DNA of 64,000 bases from Mariprofundus erugo. GTDB lineage: Bacteria; Pseudomonadota; Zetaproteobacteria; Mariprofundales; Mariprofundaceae. Numbering within the stretch: position 1 is the stretch's first letter; each line of letters begins with the position of its first letter. The notes under the pieces were generated by a model. That model made no database searches and was not told the DNA's origin. It worked only from the letters and a program-made list of their open reading frames with translations. The DNA is taken from contig NZ_VBRY01000002.1 of the NCBI RefSeq assembly GCF_005818865.1, forward strand, positions 1 through 64,000. The letters run 5' to 3'. Of the stretch, positions 8,280-16,407 are shown in pieces. The translations under genes and the position numbers were made by a program.

Positions 8280-8615
8280 TTACTGCGGCTGTTCCATATC
8301 TTTTGCCAGAAACTTGCCGATCACGGGAGGCAACAGCACAGGGGCGTGGATGCGCAACTGCTTGTTAACGTTTTTTCGGCCAAAGACCACTTCAATCGCT
8401 GCGGGAAGCACGCCAAATCTGGGCGCCAGAAAACGGACCATATGATCGGTGGCCTGCCCCCTGACCGGAGCCGCGGTCACACTCACCTTGAGCTGATGCC
8501 CCTGCACCTTGCCGATGGCATCCTTTTTCGCGCCCGGAGTACCGAGAATATTGAGCACCAGTGTATCGCCATCCCAACAACAGAACGCTTCCATGACCGT
8601 TCTTTTTTTTGCCAT
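8280..8615 (-). CDS. DUF167 (YggU-like) protein
   Basis: This 111-residue protein contains the small DUF167/UPF0235 domain. Motifs are NILGTPGAKKDAI, then LKVSVTAAPVRGQA, and FGVLPAAIEVVFGRKNVNK. Members are found beside PPi-/tRNA-related genes in many bacteria but have no assigned function. ATG 8615 is preceded by GGGAGAGG; the frame upstream to 8666 has no such site. The gene ends 20 bases from the convergent CoA-binding gene and begins 56 bases from the stop of the HAD gene on the same strand. Confidence 0.8.
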   Translation of the reverse strand: MAKKRTVMEAFCCWDGDTLVLNILGTPGAKKDAIGKVQGHQLKVSVTAAPVRGQATDHMVRFLAPRFGVLPAAIEVVFGRKNVNKQLRIHAPVLLPPVIGKFLAKDMEQPQ

Positions 8616-8671
8616 CACCTCTCCCTGCCCGAATCGCGGCTGCGACCATTCCGACCACATCAACAAACCAG

Positions 8672-9361
8672 TTATGACACAGCACTCAATGCCAGCGATG
8701 AAATCAGGGCGGCAGGAGCGGAGTAGTCACGGTGCAGACAGCTGACACCGGCCTGTCGCAACAGCTCTGTCCGCTCGCCTATACCGACAAACTCATAACC
8801 GAGAGCCGCTGCAGCCTTCATATCCCACAAACCATCACCAAAGTAGATGACCCGATCAAAAGAGGGGATGCCGACAGCATTGCCTGCCCTGCGGGCCGCT
8901 GCTGTCATGATGTCTGTCCGGCTACAACCATCCTCCGATGAAGCCATCTGAATACCATCCACATCGATACCACTGGCGGAAAGCTTAAAGCGCGCTTCAC
9001 TTAACCAGCAGCCGGTCGCAAGTGACAGCGTGACACCATCAAGCCCCCGCAGGTAATCAAGAAAATCCGAGGCACCGGCAACCTCGCAAAACAGCTCCGG
9101 CGAGTGCCGATAAAGCGCCTGCAAGCGCCGCAGCATCCTCTGCTCAACCGCCTGTATCATGGCCGCATCTGCATCCTGGCCCAGGTGACAGCGAATGGCC
9201 TGAGCCGTAATGCCGTGCGAAGTCACATGCTCATAGCTGTGCCAGTCCGTATTCACCCCGGAGCAACCGGTCGCATCAAGGAATGCTCCGGCATAGGCCT
9301 GCTGATCATACGCATACGATTCAGTCAGCGTACCATCGATATCGAACATGATGAGAACCAT
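8672..9361 (-). CDS. HAD superfamily hydrolase (phosphatase)
   Basis: This 229-residue cytosolic protein is a HAD-like phosphatase. Motif I is FDIDGTLTES, with nucleophile D7 and general acid D9. A cap of roughly 80 residues follows, then LSLATGCWLSEARFKL (motif II region) and YFGDGLWDMKAA (motif IV, Asp pair). Length and architecture match subfamily I HADs such as phosphoglycolate phosphatase-like enzymes; the substrate cannot be assigned. The ribosome binding site GGGAGGGTGA abuts ATG 9361. Confidence 0.82.
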   Translation of the reverse strand: MVLIMFDIDGTLTESYAYDQQAYAGAFLDATGCSGVNTDWHSYEHVTSHGITAQAIRCHLGQDADAAMIQAVEQRMLRRLQALYRHSPELFCEVAGASDFLDYLRGLDGVTLSLATGCWLSEARFKLSASGIDVDGIQMASSEDGCSRTDIMTAAARRAGNAVGIPSFDRVIYFGDGLWDMKAAAALGYEFVGIGERTELLRQAGVSCLHRDYSAPAALISSLALSAVS

Positions 9362-9476
9362 TCACCCTCCCGATCATCTTCGATCATTCTCCCTCATCGG
9401 TACAAGACAAGGCAAGCGCGCAGAAAATCGGCGCAGCACTGATTCACTCAGCACTGCGCACAAACGCATGCAGGGA

Positions 9477-10328
9477 TTACGGACGCACAAGCTCCACCGA
9501 TGCCCACTCTTCCTGAGAGTCGCGACGCACCTCAACCAGCCCTTCGGCGATATAGGCTGCAGCCACATCATCCACCTGCGTTGTCAGCAGCCCGGAAAGA
9601 ATCAGGCGCTGGTCAACACAGGCTGCCAGTTCCGCCGCCATCCAGACAAGCGGAGCAGCAAGAATATTGGCAACCACCAGCTCAAACCGGCGTGCCGGCG
9701 GTGTATCATCAAGCTGCACCTCCAGTTCAACCCCGTTGATCAGGGCATTTTCACGACAGGCCTCAACGGAATCGGTCTCCATATCGATGGCCAGCGCCGA
9801 GGCGGCCCCAAGCTTGAGAGCTGCGATGGCCAGCAGACCTGAGCCTGCGCCCATATCCAGCAACGTTTGCGGCGCCTGCTCCCGGCATACCCGCTCGATC
9901 GCCTCAAGACAAAGACGTGTGGTCGGATGGGTACCTGTACCAAAGGCCATGCCCGGATCAAGCACGATATCCACGCGCCCGTCACTCGGCCCGTCACAGA
10001 AGGAGGGGCGCACCCACAGGCGCTCACCGACCGGCATGGCATGCCAGTCTTTCTGCCAGGCGGTTTCCCAGCCCTGTCGCTCCAGTGTTGTCAGTGTAAA
10101 GGATGTTTCATCCATGCCTGCCAGCAACATGGCTGCCGCAAGGCGCCCGCGACTCGCCTGCTCATCTTCATCCATGGCAAACCAGGCGATGTATTCACAG
10201 TCGCCGCTATCCGCCTCTGTTTCAACCGCCTGCCCCAGCGCCTGCAGCGAAATGGCCAGTTCATCAAACGCCTCTTCCTGCATAAGATCGGCTGAAATAC
10301 GCAATTCCAGGCATTTTGCTGCTTGCAT
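9477..10328 (-). CDS. prmA: Ribosomal protein L11 methyltransferase
   Basis: PrmA is a SAM-dependent methyltransferase that trimethylates ribosomal protein L11. The 283-residue protein has an N-terminal substrate-recognition domain, then DPGMAFGTGTHPTTRLCL just before the methyltransferase core, then LLDMGAGSGLLAIAAL (SAM motif I) and LVVANILAAPL (motif IV). The start is ATG 10328, preceded by AAGGGGGACC; the longer upstream frame overlaps the divergent gene. Only 48 bases separate it from the start of the pyr-region operon, so the two promoters must overlap. Confidence 0.92.
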   Translation of the reverse strand: MQAAKCLELRISADLMQEEAFDELAISLQALGQAVETEADSGDCEYIAWFAMDEDEQASRGRLAAAMLLAGMDETSFTLTTLERQGWETAWQKDWHAMPVGERLWVRPSFCDGPSDGRVDIVLDPGMAFGTGTHPTTRLCLEAIERVCREQAPQTLLDMGAGSGLLAIAALKLGAASALAIDMETDSVEACRENALINGVELEVQLDDTPPARRFELVVANILAAPLVWMAAELAACVDQRLILSGLLTTQVDDVAAAYIAEGLVEVRRDSQEEWASVELVRP

Positions 10329-10376
10329 CTTTGGTCCCCCTTCGTTCCAATACTGCCTCTTGATGGAGGTTAGCTG

Positions 10377-11096
10377 GTGCGCAATTGTTCTTCTTATCGC
10401 ATGCGGGTCAAAGAAAATATCCGCATTGTCGACCCGGCCTGCGGGGATACCGTGATGCAGCTGGTACTGGAGCCTGTCGATGGCTCTCAGGTTAAGCCGT
10501 TTACTGCAGGTCAATTTGTGCGCATTGCCGTTCCGGGTCTCAAGGAACCTGCTCCTGGATATTTTGCCATCGCATCCGGTCCTGAAGTCACCTCATCATA
10601 CGAGTTCTACATCAAGAATGCCGGCCCCCTGTCGGCTCACCTCTGCGCACTGCAACCGGGCGATGAGCTCGATCTGGAGGGCCCGATGGGAAAAGGCTTT
10701 AACCTCGAGGCCTATAAAGGATCGGACATCTACCTGATCGGAGTCGGCACCGGCATTGCGCCTCTGCGCAGTGTCTGGAGCCATATCATTCATCACCGCA
10801 GTGATTTCGGTAAAGTGGCCATTTACGCAGGCTTTCTCACCTCTCTGCATCAACTGCTGACCGATGAGCTGACCGACCTTTCGCACCATGGCATTGAAGT
10901 CTCCATTACCCTTGAGACCGGCCATGAAAACTGGGATGGCCCGATCGGCTATGTTCAGCATGCGCTTGAACAGGATGACATTGATGGCAGCAATGCCATT
11001 GCCTGCCTGGCCGGCATGAGTGCGATGGTGGACGCATGCACCGAAACGCTGCATCATCTCGGCTTTGATGACAGCCGCATCCTGCTCAATTACTGA
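10377..11096 (+). CDS. Ferredoxin-NADP reductase-like FAD/NAD(P) oxidoreductase
   Basis: This 239-residue protein has an FAD-binding barrel and a NAD(P)-binding domain of the ferredoxin-reductase/PyrK superfamily. Visible parts are FTAGQFVRIAVPG, the LEGPMGKGF loop, YLIGVGTGIAPLRS and the C-terminal CLAGMSAMVD. Unlike PyrK encoded 3 kb downstream it lacks a four-cysteine 2Fe-2S segment. The GTG at 10377 is the likely start, with GGAGG seven bases before it; ATG 10401 is an alternative. It heads the operon that continues through ruvX and pyrRBCK, separated from ruvX by only four bases. Electron partner unknown. Confidence 0.8.
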   Translation: MRNCSSYRMRVKENIRIVDPACGDTVMQLVLEPVDGSQVKPFTAGQFVRIAVPGLKEPAPGYFAIASGPEVTSSYEFYIKNAGPLSAHLCALQPGDELDLEGPMGKGFNLEAYKGSDIYLIGVGTGIAPLRSVWSHIIHHRSDFGKVAIYAGFLTSLHQLLTDELTDLSHHGIEVSITLETGHENWDGPIGYVQHALEQDDIDGSNAIACLAGMSAMVDACTETLHHLGFDDSRILLNY

Positions 11097-11100
11097 ACCT

Positions 11101-11595
11101 GTGACCGACAACAGTCGGACCGATGGCGGCATCGCTCCTCAAGCCCCTCTGCCACCTGCTTTTTCCACCCCGTTGCTTGCACTGGATATCGGCACCATAC
11201 GCATAGGCGTGGCTGTCTGCGATCGTCTCGGCATCAGCTGCCGTGGCGTCACCTGCCTGATGCGCCGTGATACGGGCTGGCCGAAGCAACTGGGCAAGCT
11301 GGTCAGCGAGTATGGTGCCAAAGGTATCGTCGCCGGACTACCGAAAAACATGGATGGTACAGAGGGCGTACAGGCAGCCGATGCCCGTAGCGCCGTGAAG
11401 GAGCTTGGCCGTCACCTGAAACTGCCTGTTGTATTTCAGGATGAGCGACTCTCCAGCTGGACCGCCAAAGAGCGTTTATACGGGCAGGGGCTCAGCGAGA
11501 AAAAAGTAAAAGAGCGACTCGATCAAACTGCTGCTGCCGTCATTCTGGAAGACTTTCTTTCCGCCCATCCGGGCATTGCGGGGAAATATCGTTGA
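11101..11595 (+). CDS. ruvX: Putative pre-16S rRNA nuclease / Holliday junction resolvase RuvX (YqgF)
   Basis: RuvX/YqgF is an RNase H-like nuclease proposed to trim 16S rRNA ends. The 164-residue product shows the family motifs LALDIGTIRIGVAV, GIVAGLPKNMDG, FQDERLSSWTA and DQTAAAVILEDFL, with the acidic active-site residues in place. The start is GTG 11101, four bases after the previous stop. An ATG at 11020 is in frame but deep inside the previous gene. It overlaps pyrR by four bases (TTGA), so it is translated in the same operon. Confidence 0.88.
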   Translation: MTDNSRTDGGIAPQAPLPPAFSTPLLALDIGTIRIGVAVCDRLGISCRGVTCLMRRDTGWPKQLGKLVSEYGAKGIVAGLPKNMDGTEGVQAADARSAVKELGRHLKLPVVFQDERLSSWTAKERLYGQGLSEKKVKERLDQTAAAVILEDFLSAHPGIAGKYR

Positions 11596-12101
11596 GTACT
11601 GTATTATATGATCATCTGGCCGTTGAGGCGGCCATTGCCAGCATGACCGATGCGATTCAGGGCGACTGCATTCACCTGATCGGCATCCATCGCGGTGGCG
11701 CACTGGTCGCAGATGCGCTGCAGGCCCATCTCGAGGCACGCGGCACAAAGGTCTGCCGTGGCAACCTGGACATCTCGTTCTACCGGGATGATCTGGACTC
11801 GGCCGGCCCGAACCCCGAAGTAAAATCATCACAGCTGCCATACGACTTTAACGGCCAGACCATCTGGCTTGTCGATGATGTGCTCTATACCGGCCGCACC
11901 ATTCGCGCAGCCCTGGGCGAGCTGTTTGACTACGGACGCCCTGCTGCTGTCAAACTGGCCGTACTGATCGACCGTGACGCACATGAGCTGCCCATTGCAG
12001 CCGATCTCGTCGGCCTGCATCACAGCGCCGACAAAACCAGCTCGATCAAACTGATCACGGATGGTCCGTGGCATATTGAACAACGCGGAGTAAAGGCATG
12101 A
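11592..12101 (+). CDS. pyrR: PyrR: pyr operon regulator / uracil phosphoribosyltransferase
   Basis: PyrR binds pyr mRNA to control attenuation in Gram-positive bacteria and can convert uracil and PRPP to UMP. The 169-residue product matches it: IHLIGIHRGGALVAD, DISFYRDDL, the PRPP loop VWLVDDVLYTGRTIRA, and VLIDRDAHELPI. The start codon is TTG 11592, overlapping the ruvX stop. It lies directly upstream of pyrB, with an ATGA overlap. I found no convincing PyrR-binding loop nearby, so an attenuation role here is unproven. Confidence 0.92.
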   Translation: MSTVLYDHLAVEAAIASMTDAIQGDCIHLIGIHRGGALVADALQAHLEARGTKVCRGNLDISFYRDDLDSAGPNPEVKSSQLPYDFNGQTIWLVDDVLYTGRTIRAALGELFDYGRPAAVKLAVLIDRDAHELPIAADLVGLHHSADKTSSIKLITDGPWHIEQRGVKA

Positions 12102-13030
12102 AAGGCATGAAACACCTCTTCGGCATCGCCGGACTTGAGCGGCATCAGATCGAATATCTGGTCAACCTCGGCGACTCCTTCATTGATATTAACCGGCGCC
12201 CGATTAAAAAAGCTCCGACCTTGCGCGGCAAAACCATCATCAACCTGTTTTTTGAGAACTCCACCCGTACGCGCACCAGCTTTGAAATCGCCGGCAAACG
12301 CCTCTCGGCCGATGTCATTAATATATCCGCCTCAACCAGTGCAACCAAAAAAGGGGAGACGCTGCTGGATACGGCCCTGACGCTTGCCGCCATGCAACCG
12401 CATGTCGTGGTCATCCGTCACTCACTGGCCGGCACCTGTGAGTTCCTCGCCGAACACCTGGAGCATACGGCCATCGTCAATGCCGGTGACGGTGCACATG
12501 AGCACCCTACCCAGATTCTGACCGATCTGCTGACGATGAAGCAGGCATGGGGCTCTCCTGAGGGGAAGGTCATCACCATTGTCGGCGATATCAGTCACTC
12601 ACGGGTCGCCCGCTCACACCTGCTGGCGGCACCGAAAATGGGTTATCGCATTCGCCTTGTGGCACCGAAAACGCTGCTGCCATCACAGGTGGAACGTTAC
12701 GGCTGCGAAGTGTTCCATGACTTTGATGCGGCGCTGCCCGGCTCCGATGCAGTCTATATGCTGCGTGTGCAGACCGAGCGACTGACGGACAGCTGCAGCT
12801 TCCCATCGATTCGCGAATACCATGAAGCATACGGTCTGAACATGAAACGCCTGCGCGCTGCCGGCAGTGATTGTCTGGTCATGCATCCCGGCCCGATGAA
12901 CAGAGGCGTTGAAATAGCCACCGATGTTGCCGACTCACTACAAAGCAGGGTACTGGATCAGGTGGAAATGGGCGTTGCCATCCGTATGGCAGTACTGACC
13001 GCCATGTGCGGCGGAGGAGAAACAGAATGA
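12098..13030 (+). CDS. pyrB: Aspartate carbamoyltransferase catalytic subunit
   Basis: PyrB condenses carbamoyl phosphate and aspartate, the first committed step of de novo pyrimidine synthesis. The 310-residue product has FENSTRTRTSFEIAGKRL (carbamoyl-phosphate loop), GDGAHEHPTQILTD, VGDISHSRVARS and the MHPGPMNRGVEI segment. No pyrI regulatory subunit is encoded nearby, as in organisms where ATCase is a catalytic trimer or pairs with dihydroorotase. Translation is coupled to pyrR through an ATGA overlap, and GGAGTAAAGG precedes ATG 12098. A second ATG three codons later is a less likely start. Confidence 0.95.
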   Translation: MKGMKHLFGIAGLERHQIEYLVNLGDSFIDINRRPIKKAPTLRGKTIINLFFENSTRTRTSFEIAGKRLSADVINISASTSATKKGETLLDTALTLAAMQPHVVVIRHSLAGTCEFLAEHLEHTAIVNAGDGAHEHPTQILTDLLTMKQAWGSPEGKVITIVGDISHSRVARSHLLAAPKMGYRIRLVAPKTLLPSQVERYGCEVFHDFDAALPGSDAVYMLRVQTERLTDSCSFPSIREYHEAYGLNMKRLRAAGSDCLVMHPGPMNRGVEIATDVADSLQSRVLDQVEMGVAIRMAVLTAMCGGGETE

Positions 13031-14328
13031 TCCTGCGGATTCAGAACGGACACATCATTGACCCGGCCAACGGCATTGACCGTATTGCCGATCTCTGGGT
13101 CAGAGATGGCGTTATTGCCGCCATTGGCGAAAGCGACTGCGGACCGGCAGACCAGACCATTGATGCCGGCGGCTGCATTGTCTGCCCCGGCCTGATCGAC
13201 ATGCATGTGCACCTGCGTGAACCCGGCCAGGAATGGAAAGAGGATATCGCCTCCGGTTCCCGCGCCGCCGTTGCCGGCGGGGTCACCTCGATGTGTTGCA
13301 TGCCCAATACCGGCCCGCACATTGATCATGCCGGTATCGCCCTGCAGATTATTGCCAGGGCAAAACAGGTCGGTTTGTGCAACGTCTATCCGATCGGAGC
13401 CGTCACCAAAAACCTCGATGGCAAGGAGCTGACCGAAATGCGCGAGCTGTCGCGCGCCGGCTGTGTCGCCTTCTCCGACGACGGCATGCCGATCTGGCAC
13501 GCCGGTGTCATGCGCAAATCGCTCGAATATGCAGCAAGTTTCGGTTTTATGATTATTCAGCATGCCGAAGAAAAAATGCTGACAGGCAACGGTGCCATCA
13601 ATGAAGGCTGGGTATCCACCCAGCTGGGCGTCGCCGGTATGCCGGCCGTCGGCGAAGACTCGATGATTGCCCGCGATATCATGCTGGCTGAACTCTCCGG
13701 CGCCCGTTATCACGTGGCCCATATCTCCACCAAAGGTGCCGTAGAACTGGTGCGTCAGGCCAGAGGCAAAGGGCTGAAGGTGACGACAGAAGCCGCTCCC
13801 CACCACTTCGCACTCACCGAAGAGGCTGTACTCGGTTATAACGCCGATGCAAAAATGAGCCCGCCACTGCGCACCGAAGAGGACAGGCTGGCTGTCATCG
13901 AAGGTCTGAGAGACGGCACCATCGACGTCATTGCCACGGATCATGCCCCGCATCACGAAGATGACAAACGCTGCGGCCTCTCCTGCGCAGCATTCGGTAT
14001 TGTCGGCCTGGAAACGATGTTGCCACTCTCCCTGCAGCTGGTTCGCGATCAGGTGCTGGAGATGCCGCGCCTGCTGGCCACCATGACCTGCAATCCGGCC
14101 CGCCTGCTGGGCCTCAAGGCTGGCACACTTTCCATCGGCGCTGAGGCAGACATCTGCATCTTCGATCCGGAAAAGAAGTGGACACTGGACCGCAAAAAGC
14201 TGTTTTCAAAGGGCAAAAACACCCCGTGGCATGGCATGGAGATGACCGGTCAGGTCACTCACACCATCAAGGCAGGGCAGCCTGTTTTCAGTCATGGCGC
14301 CATCGTCGGGGAGGCTGCATATGAGTAA
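13027..14328 (+). CDS. pyrC: Dihydroorotase (multifunctional amidohydrolase type)
   Basis: Dihydroorotase cyclises carbamoyl aspartate to dihydroorotate. The 433-residue protein is of the long B. subtilis/class I type. Metal-binding motifs are DMHVHLREPG near residue 60 and DHAPHH near 305; TTEAAPHHFALT and the C-terminal NPARLLGL segment also fit. ATG 13027 overlaps the pyrB stop and follows GGAGGAG. The gene overlaps pyrK by eight bases at the other end, so pyrB, pyrC and pyrK are probably cotranslated. Confidence 0.95.
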   Translation: MILRIQNGHIIDPANGIDRIADLWVRDGVIAAIGESDCGPADQTIDAGGCIVCPGLIDMHVHLREPGQEWKEDIASGSRAAVAGGVTSMCCMPNTGPHIDHAGIALQIIARAKQVGLCNVYPIGAVTKNLDGKELTEMRELSRAGCVAFSDDGMPIWHAGVMRKSLEYAASFGFMIIQHAEEKMLTGNGAINEGWVSTQLGVAGMPAVGEDSMIARDIMLAELSGARYHVAHISTKGAVELVRQARGKGLKVTTEAAPHHFALTEEAVLGYNADAKMSPPLRTEEDRLAVIEGLRDGTIDVIATDHAPHHEDDKRCGLSCAAFGIVGLETMLPLSLQLVRDQVLEMPRLLATMTCNPARLLGLKAGTLSIGAEADICIFDPEKKWTLDRKKLFSKGKNTPWHGMEMTGQVTHTIKAGQPVFSHGAIVGEAAYE

Positions 14329-15181
14329 TACCATCTTCGAGGAACAGGCGACTGTCCTCGCTCATATCACCCATCCCGGCGATCAATTTGTGCTGCGCCT
14401 GCAGGCGCCGAAAACGGCCCTCACAGCAAAGCCCGGCCAGTTTGTTCACCTGCGCGTATCACCGGAGCGGGCGCTGCGCCGCCCCATCTCGATTATGCTG
14501 ACCGATCCGGAGAAAGGTACCGTTGACCTGCTCTATAAAGCGATTGGTGAGGGCACCCGCCTGCTCACTGAGCGCAAGTGCGGTGATCTCATTCCAATGC
14601 TCGGCCCCATCGGCCAGCCATTTGACCTCTCCGATCATGACAAGCGTTATATTCTGATTGGCGGCGGAGTGGGTATACCACCGATGATCTTTGCCGCTGA
14701 CCATCTGCAGGGCAAGGCCGACTGCATCGTCTTTGCCGGCTCGGAAGTTCCCTTCCCGTTCGCCCTGAAACCGGCGACCACCCTGCTACCCGGCATCCAG
14801 GGCAACACCATCCTGACCATCTCCTCACTGGAGGAGCGCGGCATTGATGCCCGCCTTGCCAGCAACGCCGGACTATATGGCTGCTACCAGGGGCATGTAC
14901 CGGACCTGGCCCGCACCTACCTCTCAGCCCTCTCCGCACAGGAGCGTGATCGCTGCGTACTGCTCTCCTGCGGGCCGCACCCGATGTTGCATGCCGTTGC
15001 ACGACTCGGGCGCGACATGCAGCTGCCAACGTTCCTCAGCCTTGAAGAGCATATGGCCTGTGGCATTGGCGGTTGCGCCGGCTGCGTGGTCAAAACCATC
15101 GAGGATGGACGGGAAAAGTATCGCCGCGTCTGCGTCGATGGCCCTGTCTTTGCGGCCGACCTGCTGCCTGAATTCGCCTGA
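14321..15181 (+). CDS. pyrK: Dihydroorotate dehydrogenase electron-transfer subunit
   Basis: PyrK carries FAD and a 2Fe-2S cluster and passes electrons from dihydroorotate dehydrogenase B to NAD+. The 286-residue product has the flavin loop RRPISIML, ILIGGGVGIPPMIFA (NAD-binding) and a C-terminal cluster ACGIGGCAGCVV plus a fourth cysteine in RRVCVDG. The start is ATG 14321, eight bases before the pyrC stop, preceded by GGGGAGG. The catalytic pyrD is not in view, although PyrK normally needs its PyrD partner. A perfect hairpin follows the stop. Confidence 0.9.
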   Translation: MSNTIFEEQATVLAHITHPGDQFVLRLQAPKTALTAKPGQFVHLRVSPERALRRPISIMLTDPEKGTVDLLYKAIGEGTRLLTERKCGDLIPMLGPIGQPFDLSDHDKRYILIGGGVGIPPMIFAADHLQGKADCIVFAGSEVPFPFALKPATTLLPGIQGNTILTISSLEERGIDARLASNAGLYGCYQGHVPDLARTYLSALSAQERDRCVLLSCGPHPMLHAVARLGRDMQLPTFLSLEEHMACGIGGCAGCVVKTIEDGREKYRRVCVDGPVFAADLLPEFA

Positions 15182-15187
15182 AACCAT

Positions 15188-15214
15188 GGCAGCAGATCAC
15201 TGCGATCTGCTGCC
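15188..15214 (+). terminator. Hairpin after pyrK (no U-tract)
   Basis: An 11-bp perfect inverted repeat with a 5-base loop (GGCAGCAGATC, ACTGC, GATCTGCTGCC) lies seven bases after the pyrK stop and ends the pyr operon. It is not followed by a run of T, so it is a candidate rather than a classical intrinsic terminator. Confidence 0.45.
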
Positions 15215-15248
15215 TGTCTGAACTCTCCCTTCTACAGGATATAAACAG

Positions 15249-15863
15249 ATGCATACCCCTCTGCCCGTGGCCATTGATGCGCTGGACCTCTTCGGTACCG
15301 CCGTCTTTGCCATGACCGGCGCCTTGCGCGCCATGAGCAAGCGCCTTGATCTGATGGGGGCAATCGTGCTTGCTGTCGTCACAGCCCTTGGCGGCGGCAT
15401 GATGCGCGATGCCCTGATCGGCCGCCATCCGCCGGCCGCATTTGTCGATCAGAGCTATCTGCTGATTGCCATTGCCGTCGGTGTGTTTACATTTTTCTGG
15501 GGCAAACGGGTACGCGAGCAGGAAAGCTGGCTGATCGCCTTTGATGCCATCGGCCTGGGCGTATTCACACTGGTGGGAGCATGGATTGCCGATGAAGCAG
15601 GGCTGGCACCGGTCGGCATCCTCTTTATCGCCATGCTGACCGCCACCGGTGGCGGCGCATTGCGCGCCATGCTGGTGTCAGAAATCCCCTTTATTCTGAA
15701 AAAAGAGATCTACGCCTCGGCCAGCCTGCTCGGTGCGCTCTGCTATCTGCTCATGCGTTACCTGCAGGCGGATGCCAGCCTGATGATATGGAGTGTCATT
15801 ATCATCACCTCCGGCATGCGACTGATCGCCTGGCGCTGCAATATTCACCTGCCACGGGCCTGA
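15249..15863 (+). CDS. TRIC-type cation channel family protein (UPF0126, YicG-like)
   Basis: This 204-residue polytopic protein has the two related three-TM halves of the bacterial TRIC family. Each half carries a glycine-rich kink: GGGMMRDALIG in the first and GGGALRAML in the second. N-terminal residues DLFGTAVFAMTGA are also typical. Archaeal and bacterial TRIC proteins form homotrimeric cation channels; the physiological role in bacteria is not established. GGATATAAACAG precedes ATG 15249. The gene stands alone after the pyr operon. Confidence 0.83.
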   Translation: MHTPLPVAIDALDLFGTAVFAMTGALRAMSKRLDLMGAIVLAVVTALGGGMMRDALIGRHPPAAFVDQSYLLIAIAVGVFTFFWGKRVREQESWLIAFDAIGLGVFTLVGAWIADEAGLAPVGILFIAMLTATGGGALRAMLVSEIPFILKKEIYASASLLGALCYLLMRYLQADASLMIWSVIIITSGMRLIAWRCNIHLPRA

Positions 15864-15901
15864 CGTTTGAACCATCCGGGCAGCCGCCGTAGTCTGCTGC
15901 C

Positions 15902-16393
15902 ATGAAAACCCTTCAGCTTATCCGTCACGCCAAATCAGACTGGGATGATATCACCCTCAGCGACTTTGACCGGCCCCTCAATCAACGCGGCCAGCAGGAT
16001 GCCCCTGAAATGGGACGACGCATAGCCGGCAAAGCCATGTGCCCTGATCTGCTGATCAGCAGTTCGGCAGTACGAGCCCGCACCACAGCCACCCTGATCG
16101 CCGCCACCATGCACTATCCGGCCGAAAAGATTGTTCTGCATGATGAGCTCTATATGGCAACGCCATCCACCATGCTGCGCATCATTCGTGCAAGCGATGA
16201 CAGCATCGGCCACCTGGCACTGCTGGCGCATAATCCGGGCATGACCGAACTGGTTGAACGGCTGACCCGTCAGCCATTCGAAAATGTTCCCACTGCAGGC
16301 GTGATCACATTGACCGCCCCTGTCACCAGCTGGAGTGAGGCCGGCTGCCGCTGGAATATCGTTGATTTCGACTACCCTAAAAAACGTAGTTAA
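15902..16393 (+). CDS. sixA: SixA-type phosphohistidine phosphatase
   Basis: SixA is a small histidine phosphatase that dephosphorylates phosphohistidine proteins; in E. coli it acts on the nitrogen-related PTS protein NPr. The 163-residue product shows the RHG-type motif LIRHAKSDW at the N-terminus, FDRPLNQRG, SSSAVRARTTA and the second catalytic histidine in LLAHNPGMTE. That is notable here because the window also encodes HPr, EI and PtsN. The TAXI gene follows 14 bases downstream. Confidence 0.9.
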   Translation: MKTLQLIRHAKSDWDDITLSDFDRPLNQRGQQDAPEMGRRIAGKAMCPDLLISSSAVRARTTATLIAATMHYPAEKIVLHDELYMATPSTMLRIIRASDDSIGHLALLAHNPGMTELVERLTRQPFENVPTAGVITLTAPVTSWSEAGCRWNIVDFDYPKKRS

Positions 16394-16407
16394 CCACTTC
16401 ACCAACC

